The notes beneath the pieces were generated by a model that ran no database searches, had not been told where the DNA came from, and saw only the letters and a list, made by a program, of their open reading frames with translations. This document shows positions 7,663-14,933 of a stretch of DNA of 17,684 bases, one piece after another (the stretch's first letter is position 1; each line of letters starts with the position of its first letter). This DNA is from JAZDMK01 sp043800975 (GTDB lineage Bacteria; Bacteroidota; Bacteroidia; Bacteroidales; JAHJDW01): positions 1 through 17,684 of the forward strand of contig JAZDMK010000267.1 in the NCBI GenBank assembly GCA_043800975.1, read 5' to 3'. The translations under genes were made by a program, and so were the position numbers.

Positions 7663-8562
7663 TTGAAAAATATTTTACTCGCCGGTGGTACCGGGCTAAT
7701 TGGTCAGGAGCTTATTAAGGTCCTGATTGAAAAAAAATATTCAGTAACTATTCTGTCACGAAAGAAAATACTATCTGACACACCCGGAGTTGACTGTGAG
7801 ATATGGGATGGAAGAAACATTCCCGATTTAAAAAAAGATTTTTATGCAATCATAAATCTGTCCGGTGCCCCTTTGGCTGATCACAGTTGGAATAAAAACT
7901 TCCGTAAAATCATAATGCGCAGCAGGATTGACAGCACCCGCGCAATGGCTGATTTCATTATACACTCAACAACAAAACCCTCTGTGATTATTAATGCATC
8001 AGCTGTAGGAATATATGGAAATCGTCCGGATGAAACACTGACAGAATCGTCAGTAGCGGGAACGGGTTTTCTTTCGGATGTAGTGTCAGAATGGGAAAAT
8101 GCCGCGCGGGATGCTGATATACGAACGGTACTGCTGCGCACGGGCGTTGTATTGAGCCGCCGCGGCGGGGCTTTGCCCCGCCTGGTGGCGCCACTGCGGA
8201 TGGGATTCAGCGTGTGGTTCGGGCATGGCCGCCAGCATCTGCCGTGGATTCACATCGACGATGAAGTGGCGGCCATCCTTTTCTGTTTAGAAAATGAAAC
8301 GATCAGTGGCCCGGTAAACCTTGCATCTCCGCAGGGCGCCACCGGCCGCGAAGCGGCCCGGCGGCTCCGAATAGCAAAACACGGATGCCTCAGCCTGCCT
8401 GTTCCTGCATTAATCATTAAATTAATAATGGGCCAGCGCGCAAGCCTGCTCCTTGATGACCAAAGCGTCATACCTGAAAAACTTATCAATGCAGGGTTTA
8501 AATTCCGTTTTGAAAAAATGGAAGATGCTCTGAAAGAAATTTTCAGTGATCAGAAAAAATAA
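7663..8562 (+). CDS. TIGR01777-type NAD(P)-binding epimerase-like protein (YfcH/SulA-like), TTG start
   Basis: A 299-residue atypical SDR protein. The dinucleotide site is GGTGLIG (residues 8-14). INLSGAPLADHSWNK, SAVGIYG, LLRTGVVLS, GGALPRLVAPLRMG and the PWIHIDDE segment follow in the order typical of the TIGR01777 family, and the end resembles the DUF1731 tail. Only 12 bases separate it from the upstream stop, which is in the same frame. No ATG or GTG occurs between that stop and the Rossmann motif, so TTG at 7663 is the only sensible start. The function of the family is poorly known; a cytoplasmic sugar-nucleotide or cofactor oxidoreductase is inferred. The middle of the gene is much richer in GC than its surroundings and holds two strong palindromes. 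It probably shares a message with the zinc hydrolase. Confidence 0.87.
   Translation: MKNILLAGGTGLIGQELIKVLIEKKYSVTILSRKKILSDTPGVDCEIWDGRNIPDLKKDFYAIINLSGAPLADHSWNKNFRKIIMRSRIDSTRAMADFIIHSTTKPSVIINASAVGIYGNRPDETLTESSVAGTGFLSDVVSEWENAARDADIRTVLLRTGVVLSRRGGALPRLVAPLRMGFSVWFGHGRQHLPWIHIDDEVAAILFCLENETISGPVNLASPQGATGREAARRLRIAKHGCLSLPVPALIIKLIMGQRASLLLDDQSVIPEKLINAGFKFRFEKMEDALKEIFSDQKK
8157..8182. repeat. GC-rich palindrome pair inside the TIGR01777 gene
   Basis: CCGCCGCGGCGG (8157-8168) is a perfect palindrome, and GGCGGGGC-TTT-GCCCCGCC (8164-8182) is a perfect 8-bp hairpin overlapping it. They encode the conserved RRGGALPRL stretch without shifting the frame. Structure this strong is out of place in a gene of moderate GC. 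Confidence 0.6.
8344..8358. repeat. Second GC-rich hairpin inside the TIGR01777 gene
   Basis: GGCCGC-GAA-GCGGCC is a perfect 6-bp stem with a 3-nt loop, in frame in the coding sequence (TGREAARR). It lies 162 bases after the end of the first GC-rich palindrome pair. Confidence 0.5.
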
Positions 8563-8591
8563 ATTTTATTTACCTCTCAATATTTTTTCTG
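8551..8591. terminator. AT-rich inverted repeat between convergent genes (possible weak bidirectional terminator)
   Basis: CAGAAAAAAT (8551-8560) and ATTTTTTCTG (8582-8591) are exact inverse copies bridging the two stop codons, which are only 7 bases apart. The stem is AT-rich and the loop is 21 bases, so termination strength is doubtful. Confidence 0.3.
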
Positions 8592-9580
8592 TACTGCAAA
8601 TTATTTACATAGCTGCGCGCTGTCTTATCACGATAATCTTCGTATGCTTTCTTTGCCCACACAAGCGCCATATCGATATTGCCCTTTACTTCACAGGCTA
8701 CAGCCATATTCAGGCAGGCTCTTCCGGCATTTTTCCGTTTACGGTCATTCGATAATTTTGTCCAGAGCTCTGAAGCACCATCCCAGTTAGCTACTTCCGC
8801 TCTTCGAAATGCAGTCTTAAACATTTGTTTTGCTCCGCCCTTTCCTCTTTTATACATATCGCGATGTACAAAATAATAACTGGGTAAAAATCGTTCAATA
8901 TAAAGCATTCCTGCGTTATAAGCGGTCTTCGGTAGGGCATCGGGCGGCGGTACATTCAATGCAGCACCTCCTGCATCAAACACCAATTGACTGTTTGATT
9001 GAAACTGATCAATTATTTTTTTATTGACCGGATCATAGAGTCTCCAGAACGAAAGTACGTTCATCCGAATCTGACTGGGCATCGAAGGTTTGACCTGGTT
9101 TCCCGTGATAAGAGCCGTTGCAGTGTTCACTACGGCACCTGCAACAAGATCCGAATTTGAATCAAATGTTTCCAGCACCAGCAATGCATCAGCTTTATTT
9201 GAATCACATATATTTTTCACAAGTTTCCAGTCTAGAATTTCTGGTGTTACTCTTGTGCCTGTTCCATAAAGACGAGTTTTTGCAGGAATGACAATGGTCA
9301 TCTGACCCCATCCGTTGATTCGGTCGTAAACACCTTTTAAACATTCATCCGAAGCAATTTTATCGGAACCCGCAATCTCACCACTGGTAATTGCTTCCAG
9401 CGCTTTGTTATTCTTTTCTGTTTTCGGAGTAAGGGATCTGTTAACAATTGCAATCGTTTTAATATTTTCGGGAAGCACCATGGCAGGTGGGTTTGGATAT
9501 TTCAGATTGACAAATCCATATTTGCTGCATGATGATAGCAATGCAACTAGGATGAAAAGAGAGAGTAATGTTTTTTTCAT
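8570..9580 (-). CDS. Lipoprotein, DUF6340-like, with TPR-like C-terminus
   Basis: A 336-residue lipoprotein. The N-terminus is a type II signal peptide with lipobox L15-S16-S17-C18, so C18 would be acylated and the protein anchored facing the periplasm or outer surface. Residues about 28-220 form a globular domain with VLPENIKTIAIVNRS near its start and an ADALLVLETFDS strand. This looks like the Bacteroidota-restricted DUF6340 family, recognised from memory. Residues about 255-330 contain two helical repeats (RRAEVANWDGASELWTKL; ACLNMAVACEVKGNIDMALV) that resemble tetratricopeptide units. Function unknown; an envelope scaffold or assembly role would be a guess. It has a -7 element and is monocistronic, converging with the TIGR01777 gene. 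Confidence 0.78.
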   Translation of the reverse strand: MKKTLLSLFILVALLSSCSKYGFVNLKYPNPPAMVLPENIKTIAIVNRSLTPKTEKNNKALEAITSGEIAGSDKIASDECLKGVYDRINGWGQMTIVIPAKTRLYGTGTRVTPEILDWKLVKNICDSNKADALLVLETFDSNSDLVAGAVVNTATALITGNQVKPSMPSQIRMNVLSFWRLYDPVNKKIIDQFQSNSQLVFDAGGAALNVPPPDALPKTAYNAGMLYIERFLPSYYFVHRDMYKRGKGGAKQMFKTAFRRAEVANWDGASELWTKLSNDRKRKNAGRACLNMAVACEVKGNIDMALVWAKKAYEDYRDKTARSYVNNLQYRKNIER

Positions 9581-9596
9581 AGGATTAAATGTTAAT

Positions 9597-9604
9597 CAAA
9601 GATA
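9597..9604 (-). promoter_or_regulatory. -7 element of the lipoprotein gene
   Basis: The minus strand reads TATCTTTG, an exact TAnnTTTG, 16 bases before the ATG at 9580. No TTTG is found at the -33 distance. It lies between the ppdK terminator and the lipoprotein start. Confidence 0.5.
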
Positions 9605-9632
9605 ATATTTTTGAATGATCCGGATTCTAAAT

Positions 9633-9661
9633 AAAAAAGCCCGGAAAAACCGGGCTTTTTT
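9633..9661 (-). terminator. ppdK terminator (12-bp perfect hairpin)
   Basis: AAAAAAGCCCGG (9633-9644) pairs perfectly with CCGGGCTTTTTT (9650-9661) around a 5-nt A loop. On the minus strand the stem ends in six T residues, 16 bases after the ppdK stop. The structure is symmetric and could stop transcription from either side, though no plus-strand gene reads into it here. Confidence 0.93.
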
Positions 9662-9677
9662 AACAATTATCTTGCCA

Positions 9678-12437
9678 TTACTTGGCTTTCTTTTTCGCTG
9701 GCGCTTTCTTTGCCGGAGCCTTCACACTCTTTTTTGCTTTGATTGCTGACTGCGCTGCAGCAAGGCGTGCAATAGGTACGCGGAAAGGTGAGCAGCTAAC
9801 GTATGTCAATCCATTTTTAAAACAGAATTCTACGGAAGCAGGATCACCGCCCTGTTCGCCACAAATACCAACCTTCAAATCTTTGCGGGTTGAACGGCCT
9901 TTGGTAACTGCCATTTCAATAAGCTGTCCTACACCCGACTGATCAATTGTCTGGAAAGGATCTGCAGCCAGAATTTTATAATCGAGGTAATCATTCATGA
10001 AACCGCCGATATCATCACGGCTGAATCCGAAGGTCATCTGAGTAAGGTCATTGGTGCCGAATGAGAAGAACTGTGCTGTCTTCGCAATTTCGTTTGCAAG
10101 CAGGCAGGCACGCGGAATTTCAATCATGGTTCCGTACAAATAATCAATTGCTTTTACTTTAAATTTATTGCATACTTCTGCATAAACCTTATCAGCAATT
10201 TTCTTGGTGAAATCAATTTCTGCAAGTTCACAGGTTACAGGAATCATAATTTCAGGACGTGGTTTCTTTCCTTCTTTCTTCAGTTCTACAGCCGCTTCAA
10301 AGATTGCGCGGAACTGCATTTCAGAAACTTCAGGATAAGTTACACCCAAACGAACGCCACGATGTCCCATCATTGGGTTGGATTCATGTAAGGCTTCGCC
10401 GCGTTTTGCAATGGCACTTGCCGTAATGCCCAGCGCTTTCGCAAGTTCAGCTTGTTTGTCCGGATTCTGTGGAACAAATTCATGCAAAGGTGGATCGAGC
10501 AAACGGAACGTAACAGGCAGTCCATCCATAGCCAGCAACGTGGCTTTGATATCTTTCTTCACGTAAGTTGAAAGTTCGTTCAGTGCTTTGATACGTTCTT
10601 CTTTTGTATCGCTGAGAATCATTTTGCGAAGCAGGAACAAAGGCTGTTCTGAACCTACACCATAGAACATATGTTCAGTACGGAAAAGACCAATACCTTC
10701 TGCACCAAAATCACGAGCTGCTTTTGCGTCAGCAGGAGTATCCGCATTGGTGCGAACGCCCATCGTGCGGAATTTATCAACGATCTTCATATATGTTTTG
10801 AAACGTGGATTTTCAGAAGCATCCATCAGTTTCAGTCCGGTCTGATAAACATGACCTTTGGTGCCGTTTAAAGTAACTACATCACCTTCTTTTAAAACAA
10901 TATTGGTTCCTTCAACCTTACATTGTTTCGCTTTTGCATCCACGTGAAGCTTGCCTGCACCAACGATGCAGCACTTGCCCCAACCGCGTGCAACGAGTGC
11001 AGCGTGCGAAGTCATGCCACCACGGGCCGTCAGAATACCAACTGCAGCGCGCATTCCTTCCACATCTTCCGGATTGGTTTCTTCACGAAGAAGAATCACT
11101 TTTTTGCCTTTGCGTTCCCATGCAACAGCATCTTCCGCAGTAAAGACGATTTGTCCAACAGCAGCACCAGGGCCGGCTGGCAGTCCTTTTACCAAAACAG
11201 AAACTTTCTTTTCTTCAGCGGGATCACAAATCGGATGAAGCAGTTCGTCAAGCTGGGCGGGTTCTACACGCATCACTGCCGTTTCTTCATTGATCAGTTT
11301 TTCCTTCAGCATATCCATTGCCATGTTCAAAGCTGCTGTACCAGTACGTTTGCCAACGCGGCATTGCAACATGTATAATTTGCCTTCCTGAATCGTGAAT
11401 TCGATATCGAGCATATCCTTGTAATTTTTTTCAAGGATCGTGCGAATTTTTGATAGTTCTTTGTATGTGCCGGGCATGGCTTCCTGCATGCTCTTCAGAT
11501 GTTTGTTCTGATCATTTTTGGTTTCATTGTTCAGCGGACTGGGTGTGCGGATACCGGCCACCACGTCTTCTCCCTGAGCATTGACAAGCCATTCACCATA
11601 AAATGCATCTTCTCCGGTGGCGGGGTTACGTGTAAACGCAACGCCTGTAGCTGAAGATTCACCCATGTTTCCGAATACCATGGCTTGAACGTTTACAGCA
11701 GTTCCCCATGCATCAGGAATACCTTCGATACGTCGGTACGAAATCGCTTTCTTACCATTCCAGCTTTTGAACACAGCCTTGATGCCGCCGATCAGCTGTT
11801 CCTGTGCATTGTCAGGAAAAGGTTTTCCGATTACTTTTTTAACTTCTTTCTTGAATTCATCAGCAAGGATTTTCAGATCATCTGATGTTAAATCAGTATC
11901 TTCCTTCATTCCTTTTTTCTTCTTATACTGATCCAGCATATCATCCAGCTGCTTGCGGATATTGAGATCAAGGCCTTCGGCTTTGTCCATCACAACATCG
12001 GCATACATCATAATCAGACGACGGTATGAATCCCAAACGAAGCGTGGGTTATTTGTTTTCTTGATCAGACCTGGGATTGTAGCTGTGCAGAGACCAACAT
12101 TCAGCACGGTGTCCATCATTCCGGGCATCGAACTGCGCGCACCGGAGCGGCATGACAAAAGCAGTGGGTTTGTGGCATCACCATACTTCATTCCCATATC
12201 CTTTTCCACTTTTTTCATTCCGGCGTTCACTTCATCCATCACAGTTTTGGGAAGATTACACTTGTTCGCGTAATAATCGGTGCAACATTCGGTAGTAACC
12301 GTAAGCCCTGCAGGAACAGGTAGTCCGAGGTTACACATTTCAGCCAGATTGGCTCCCTTGCCGCCGAGCAGGTTCTTCATGTCGGCTTTTCCTTCAGCTT
12401 TTTTGCCTCCGAAGAAATAAACATACTTTTTTGCCAT
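9678..12437 (-). CDS. ppdK: Pyruvate, phosphate dikinase
   Basis: A 919-residue cytoplasmic enzyme that reversibly converts pyruvate, ATP and phosphate to PEP, AMP and pyrophosphate, linking glycolysis and gluconeogenesis. Order of domains: ATP-grasp nucleotide domain (about 1-360, with GGKGANLAEM at 25-34 and SCRSGARSSMPGMMDT at 95-110); phosphohistidine swivel domain with GGMTSHAA, catalytic H478; PEP/pyruvate TIM barrel (about 540-895) with GIGLFRTEHMF, SFGTNDLTQM and YVSCSPFRVP, catalytic C882. All key motifs are present, so it should be active. The common CGEHGGDP reads CGEQGGDP here. It is somewhat longer than the usual 870-890 residues because of a Lys/Ala/Pro-rich tail (about 897-919, KAPAKKAPAKKKAK). 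The gene is monocistronic, and no PPDK regulatory protein lies beside it. Confidence 0.97.
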   Translation of the reverse strand: MAKKYVYFFGGKKAEGKADMKNLLGGKGANLAEMCNLGLPVPAGLTVTTECCTDYYANKCNLPKTVMDEVNAGMKKVEKDMGMKYGDATNPLLLSCRSGARSSMPGMMDTVLNVGLCTATIPGLIKKTNNPRFVWDSYRRLIMMYADVVMDKAEGLDLNIRKQLDDMLDQYKKKKGMKEDTDLTSDDLKILADEFKKEVKKVIGKPFPDNAQEQLIGGIKAVFKSWNGKKAISYRRIEGIPDAWGTAVNVQAMVFGNMGESSATGVAFTRNPATGEDAFYGEWLVNAQGEDVVAGIRTPSPLNNETKNDQNKHLKSMQEAMPGTYKELSKIRTILEKNYKDMLDIEFTIQEGKLYMLQCRVGKRTGTAALNMAMDMLKEKLINEETAVMRVEPAQLDELLHPICDPAEEKKVSVLVKGLPAGPGAAVGQIVFTAEDAVAWERKGKKVILLREETNPEDVEGMRAAVGILTARGGMTSHAALVARGWGKCCIVGAGKLHVDAKAKQCKVEGTNIVLKEGDVVTLNGTKGHVYQTGLKLMDASENPRFKTYMKIVDKFRTMGVRTNADTPADAKAARDFGAEGIGLFRTEHMFYGVGSEQPLFLLRKMILSDTKEERIKALNELSTYVKKDIKATLLAMDGLPVTFRLLDPPLHEFVPQNPDKQAELAKALGITASAIAKRGEALHESNPMMGHRGVRLGVTYPEVSEMQFRAIFEAAVELKKEGKKPRPEIMIPVTCELAEIDFTKKIADKVYAEVCNKFKVKAIDYLYGTMIEIPRACLLANEIAKTAQFFSFGTNDLTQMTFGFSRDDIGGFMNDYLDYKILAADPFQTIDQSGVGQLIEMAVTKGRSTRKDLKVGICGEQGGDPASVEFCFKNGLTYVSCSPFRVPIARLAAAQSAIKAKKSVKAPAKKAPAKKKAK

Positions 12438-12487
12438 AGATATTATAAATTAGATTAAAGTCGTATTCAGTCCGTTTTACGAGGCTG

Positions 12488-12519
12488 CAAAATTAAAATT
12501 AAATGCAGGCTTTGTCAAC
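12488..12519 (-). promoter_or_regulatory. ppdK: Candidate ppdK promoter
   Basis: The minus strand carries TAATTTTG (12495-12488), an exact TAnnTTTG. Upstream is GTTG (12519-12516) at 20 bases, or TTGA at 19, which is close to the TTTG -33 element. The start of transcription would be about 45 bases before the ATG at 12437. Confidence 0.5.
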
Positions 12520-12630
12520 TTTTTAGCGCTTTAATTTCAGATAAAAAGCAATTTTAACTGTACCTGCTGCCAATCATACTGTCTGAGATTATTTCAATCA
12601 ACGGGGAATACTTTTTAAACTGAATTTTTA

Positions 12631-12638
12631 TATCTTTA
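12631..12638 (+). promoter_or_regulatory. Weak -7 element upstream of the FISUMP gene
   Basis: TATCTTTA differs from TAnnTTTG in the last base and lies 31 bases before the ATG. No clear -33 element is visible. It is in the 232-base divergent region between ppdK and the FISUMP gene, which shows nothing else beyond the ppdK promoter. Confidence 0.3.
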
Positions 12639-12669
12639 TGCTGTATATAAATCAAATCTCACTATCCCG

Positions 12670-13638
12670 ATGAAAAAGATTATTCTCTTTTTAGTTACCA
12701 CTTTTTTCATGAATGCAGTTGTAAAAAGCCAAACCAACGTCTGGGATTATGACGGGAACATATACTCTACTGTTACGATCGGAAGCCAGATGTGGCTTGT
12801 GCAAAATCTGAGGGTTACCCATTTCAACAATGGTGATTCTATTCCATATGTGACTGATAACACCGATTGGTATAACACAACCACACCGGCACTGGCATGG
12901 TATAACCACAGCTCAACGAACCATGAGATTTATGGAAATTTGTATAACGGTTATGTGATGACGGACACACGCAACGTATGCCCCGTTGGATGGCATATTC
13001 CGAACGAGAACGAATGGGTGGAACTGGAACGCACGGTTTGTTCTTCGGCCACATGCATCACAGATTTTCCTTATGATTCGCTCGGGCAGGGCTGGCAAGG
13101 CTCGAACGAAGGCGCTAAACTGAAAGAAGTTGGAACTACACATTGGAACAGTCCGAACAGTGGTACAAATTCTTCCGGATTTACAGCGCTTCCCGCAGGC
13201 TATCGCTATTGGGACGGTGATTTTTACACACTGAATCAGTACACCGTGCTTTGGAGCAAAACAAAAAATTCTGACTCGTTAAATTGGATGTTTCACGGAA
13301 TCGTTTTTGACCGAAGTGATATTTACAAAGGTTATGGCGATTTAAAAAATGGCAACAGCATTCGCTGCATGAAGCCCGCAACAGGTGGTATGAATGATCA
13401 CGGATTGAATACGATTCAAATCTCACCCAACCCAACCAACGATTTCATCGCCATTAGAATTGAAAACACATCGAATGCTGAATTCGAAATTTTCAATATA
13501 ATGGGACAACGAATGATGTCCGCAACAATAGAGCAATCATCCTACACAGCGGATGTATCGCATTTTGCAAAGGGGATTTATCTAGTAAAAATATTGATTG
13601 ATGATAATGTGGTGGTGAAGAGATTTGTGAAAGAATGA
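12670..13638 (+). CDS. Secreted FISUMP-domain protein with T9SS type A sorting domain
   Basis: A 322-residue exported protein. A signal peptide covers residues 1-20 (cleavage near VKS-Q). Residues about 24-236 form a FISUMP domain (Fibrobacter succinogenes major paralogous domain): YSTVTIGSQMWLVQNLRVT at the start, then ALAWYNH, YGNLYNGYVM, CPVGWHIPNENEW (104-116), GFTALPAGYRYWDG and the closing NGNSIRCMK. The C-terminus (about 248-322) is a T9SS type A sorting domain with ISPNPTNDF, FEIFNIMGQ, and GIYLVKI followed by a basic end. Four cysteines (104, 124, 129, 233) may form disulphides. It is probably displayed or released at the cell surface. FISUMP proteins have no agreed activity; adhesion or polysaccharide-related roles are only suggested. 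The insertion element begins about 45 bases after its stop. Confidence 0.88.
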   Translation: MKKIILFLVTTFFMNAVVKSQTNVWDYDGNIYSTVTIGSQMWLVQNLRVTHFNNGDSIPYVTDNTDWYNTTTPALAWYNHSSTNHEIYGNLYNGYVMTDTRNVCPVGWHIPNENEWVELERTVCSSATCITDFPYDSLGQGWQGSNEGAKLKEVGTTHWNSPNSGTNSSGFTALPAGYRYWDGDFYTLNQYTVLWSKTKNSDSLNWMFHGIVFDRSDIYKGYGDLKNGNSIRCMKPATGGMNDHGLNTIQISPNPTNDFIAIRIENTSNAEFEIFNIMGQRMMSATIEQSSYTADVSHFAKGIYLVKILIDDNVVVKRFVKE

Positions 13639-13735
13639 TTTTATATCTTTGATTGTTACATACAAATTTGCTATCAGCAATTAGCCCATAGGGCTTCAAT
13701 GATCGTAGAAACGAAAAGCAATAATTAAATAGATT

Positions 13736-13770
13736 TGTCCGACCCGAAGGGTTCCCAACGGGATAGGACA
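13736..13770 (+). repeat. Left-end structured repeat: two hairpins inside a closing stem
   Basis: TGTCC (13736-13740) pairs perfectly with GGACA (13766-13770). Between them are two back-to-back hairpins, ACCC-GAA-GGGT (13742-13752) and TCCC-AAC-GGGA (13753-13763). The single strand can therefore fold into a three-way junction, 15 bases before the transposase ATG. This may be the transposase recognition site, and in mRNA it could also restrain translation. Confidence 0.65.
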
Positions 13771-13784
13771 TTAATATTTCAATC

Positions 13785-14249
13785 ATGGCAAACACCTATA
13801 CCCAGTTGTACACACATTATGTTTTCGCCGTTCAGGATCGACATTCTCTTATTCAAAACGTGTGGCAGGAAGAGCTATTCAAATACATAACCGGTATTGT
13901 TGAAAAACAGGAGAGCAAACTGTATGTTGCTGGCGGAGTGCCGGATCACATTCATCTTCTTGTCAGCATGAACCCAAAGCAGGCCCCTTCCGATTTGATG
14001 TATCACATTAAGCGAAGTTCATCATTATGGATAAATGAAAACGGGCTGGCAAAAGGAAGGTTCGCATGGCAAGAAGGTTTTGGTGCTTTTTCCTGCAACA
14101 AGAAACAAATTCCAATTACAGCAGGCTATATTATCAATCAGCCTGCACATCACAAGAAGAAATCATTTCTGGAAGAATACAAGGGGCTTCTGGATGAAAA
14201 CGGAATTTTGTTTGATGAAAAATATATATTCAAAACGGTGGAAGGTTAA
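13785..14249 (+). CDS. tnpA: IS200-like Y1 (HUH) transposase TnpA
   Basis: A 154-residue Y1 transposase (PF01797). It has the HUH metal-binding motif DHIHLLV (H55, H57) and the catalytic tyrosine Y115 in GYIINQPAHHKKK, with Q119 one helical turn later as in IS200/IS605 enzymes. Family hallmarks YTHYVFAVQDR, LMYHIKRSSSLWIN, FAWQEGFGAFS and SFLEEYKGLLDENGI are intact, and the length is normal for an IS200-type protein. It would cut and rejoin single-stranded DNA at hairpin ends. No tnpB/IscB partner is present. With no frameshift and all catalytic residues visible, the element may still be active. Whether it acts as IS200 or as a domesticated RAYT cannot be told from one copy. Confidence 0.93.
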   Translation: MANTYTQLYTHYVFAVQDRHSLIQNVWQEELFKYITGIVEKQESKLYVAGGVPDHIHLLVSMNPKQAPSDLMYHIKRSSSLWINENGLAKGRFAWQEGFGAFSCNKKQIPITAGYIINQPAHHKKKSFLEEYKGLLDENGILFDEKYIFKTVEG

Positions 14250-14315
14250 TCCCCTATGGGGAAACATAATTTCATTAACACATAATTCTATGATCATTTT
14301 TCCCCTACGGAGAAA
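14250..14315 (+). repeat. Right-end hairpin pair of the IS200-like element
   Basis: TCCCCTATGGGGA (14250-14262) forms a 5-bp stem and abuts the transposase stop codon. TTTCCCCTACGGAGAAA (14299-14315) forms a 7-bp stem with one C/A mismatch. The shared part, TCCCCTA(T/C)GG(G/A)GAAA, agrees at 13 of 15 positions, so the two hairpins look like copies of one repeat. Confidence 0.65.
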
Positions 14316-14333
14316 TAAAAAAAATATTGGTAA

Positions 14334-14933
14334 TTATACAGTACTACGACTAAAATATTTTTCCAGCTTCGTATAGCCAAAATAAATAATTAAACCGGCG
14401 GCAGCGCCTACCAACATTCCTCCCGCCACATCCGAAGGATAATGCACGCCCAAATAAATACGGCTGTATGACAGCAGCAGCGCCCACATCCACATGATCC
14501 ACACAATGTATTTTTGTTTTCTGTACAAAATCAAACTGAGGAAAAGCGCCAGACAAGCAGTGTTCGCAGCGTGTGAAGAAACAAAACCATATTGCCCGCC
14601 GCGGTAATCATTCACTATATGAACATCATTCTTCAGCTCTGTATTGTGTGTAGGGCGATAGCGCTGAACCGATTCTTTCACAAGATTACACGATTGATCA
14701 GTGATAAAAATTCCTGCTGCAATCAATAACATCGCAAGTATTGTTTTCTTACCGGTTTTTTTAATCAGAAAGAAAATCAGCAACAAATAAAACGGAATCC
14801 ACACCCATCGCTCGCTGGCATAAAACATTACAAAATCAAAAAAAGAATTGTTACAGGAATTGATCAGTAAAAAAAGCCCTTCATCAAAATCCTTGATCGC
14901 AACAAACAATGATATGATAACAGCAGCGATCAT
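14334..14933 (-). CDS. PAP2-family membrane phosphatase
   Basis: A 199-residue integral membrane phosphatase of the type 2 phosphatidic acid phosphatase family. All three signature motifs are present: K86-x6-R93-P94 (KESVQRYRP), the PSGH equivalent VSSH with H121, and S157-R158-x5-H164-x3-D168 (SRIYLGVHYPSD). About five to six hydrophobic segments surround them. H164 would be the phosphorylated nucleophile. Likely substrates are undecaprenyl pyrophosphate or lipid phosphates at the outer face of the inner membrane; the exact one cannot be told. The ATG follows the obgE stop with no gap (TAAATG), so it is probably co-translated with obgE. Its 3' end lies about 19 bases from the outermost right hairpin of the IS200-like element; the C-terminus still looks complete. 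Confidence 0.9.
   Translation of the reverse strand: MIAAVIISLFVAIKDFDEGLFLLINSCNNSFFDFVMFYASERWVWIPFYLLLIFFLIKKTGKKTILAMLLIAAGIFITDQSCNLVKESVQRYRPTHNTELKNDVHIVNDYRGGQYGFVSSHAANTACLALFLSLILYRKQKYIVWIMWMWALLLSYSRIYLGVHYPSDVAGGMLVGAAAGLIIYFGYTKLEKYFSRSTV

Larger units (their letters stand above)
13683..14315 (+). mobile_element. IS200-like (Y1 HUH) insertion element or RAYT-type element
   Basis: A single Y1 transposase gene flanked on both sides by short imperfect palindromes of the form CCC-NNN-GGG: three on the left (13683-13695, 13742-13752, 13753-13763) and two on the right (14250-14262, 14299-14315). IS200/IS605 elements use such subterminal hairpins as strand-recognition sites and make no terminal inverted repeats or target duplication, so exact ends cannot be set by eye. 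The limits given are the outermost hairpins. The element sits between the FISUMP gene and the PAP2 gene and disrupts neither. A RAYT (REP-associated transposase) locus would look similar. Confidence 0.75.

Noticed and set aside
10923..11378. A 151-codon open frame on the plus strand inside ppdK
   Set aside because: It is antisense to the strongly conserved phosphohistidine region of ppdK, is Cys/His/Phe-rich in a way typical of reverse-complement translation, and resembles no protein family.
13644..13651. TATCTTTG on the plus strand as a possible transposase promoter
   Set aside because: It matches the -7 motif but is outside the probable element, about 130 bases from the transposase ATG, with the nearest TTTG at 16 rather than 19 bases; not strong enough to call.
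13493..13795. A 100-codon minus-strand frame over the left end of the IS200-like element
   Set aside because: It covers the hairpin repeats and the antisense of two good genes; the translation is not protein-like.
13736..14315. Possible CRISPR-like array from the repeated C/G hairpins
   Set aside because: The repeats are short, differ in loop and stem, are not regularly spaced, and no cas gene is present; they fit IS200/REP ends.
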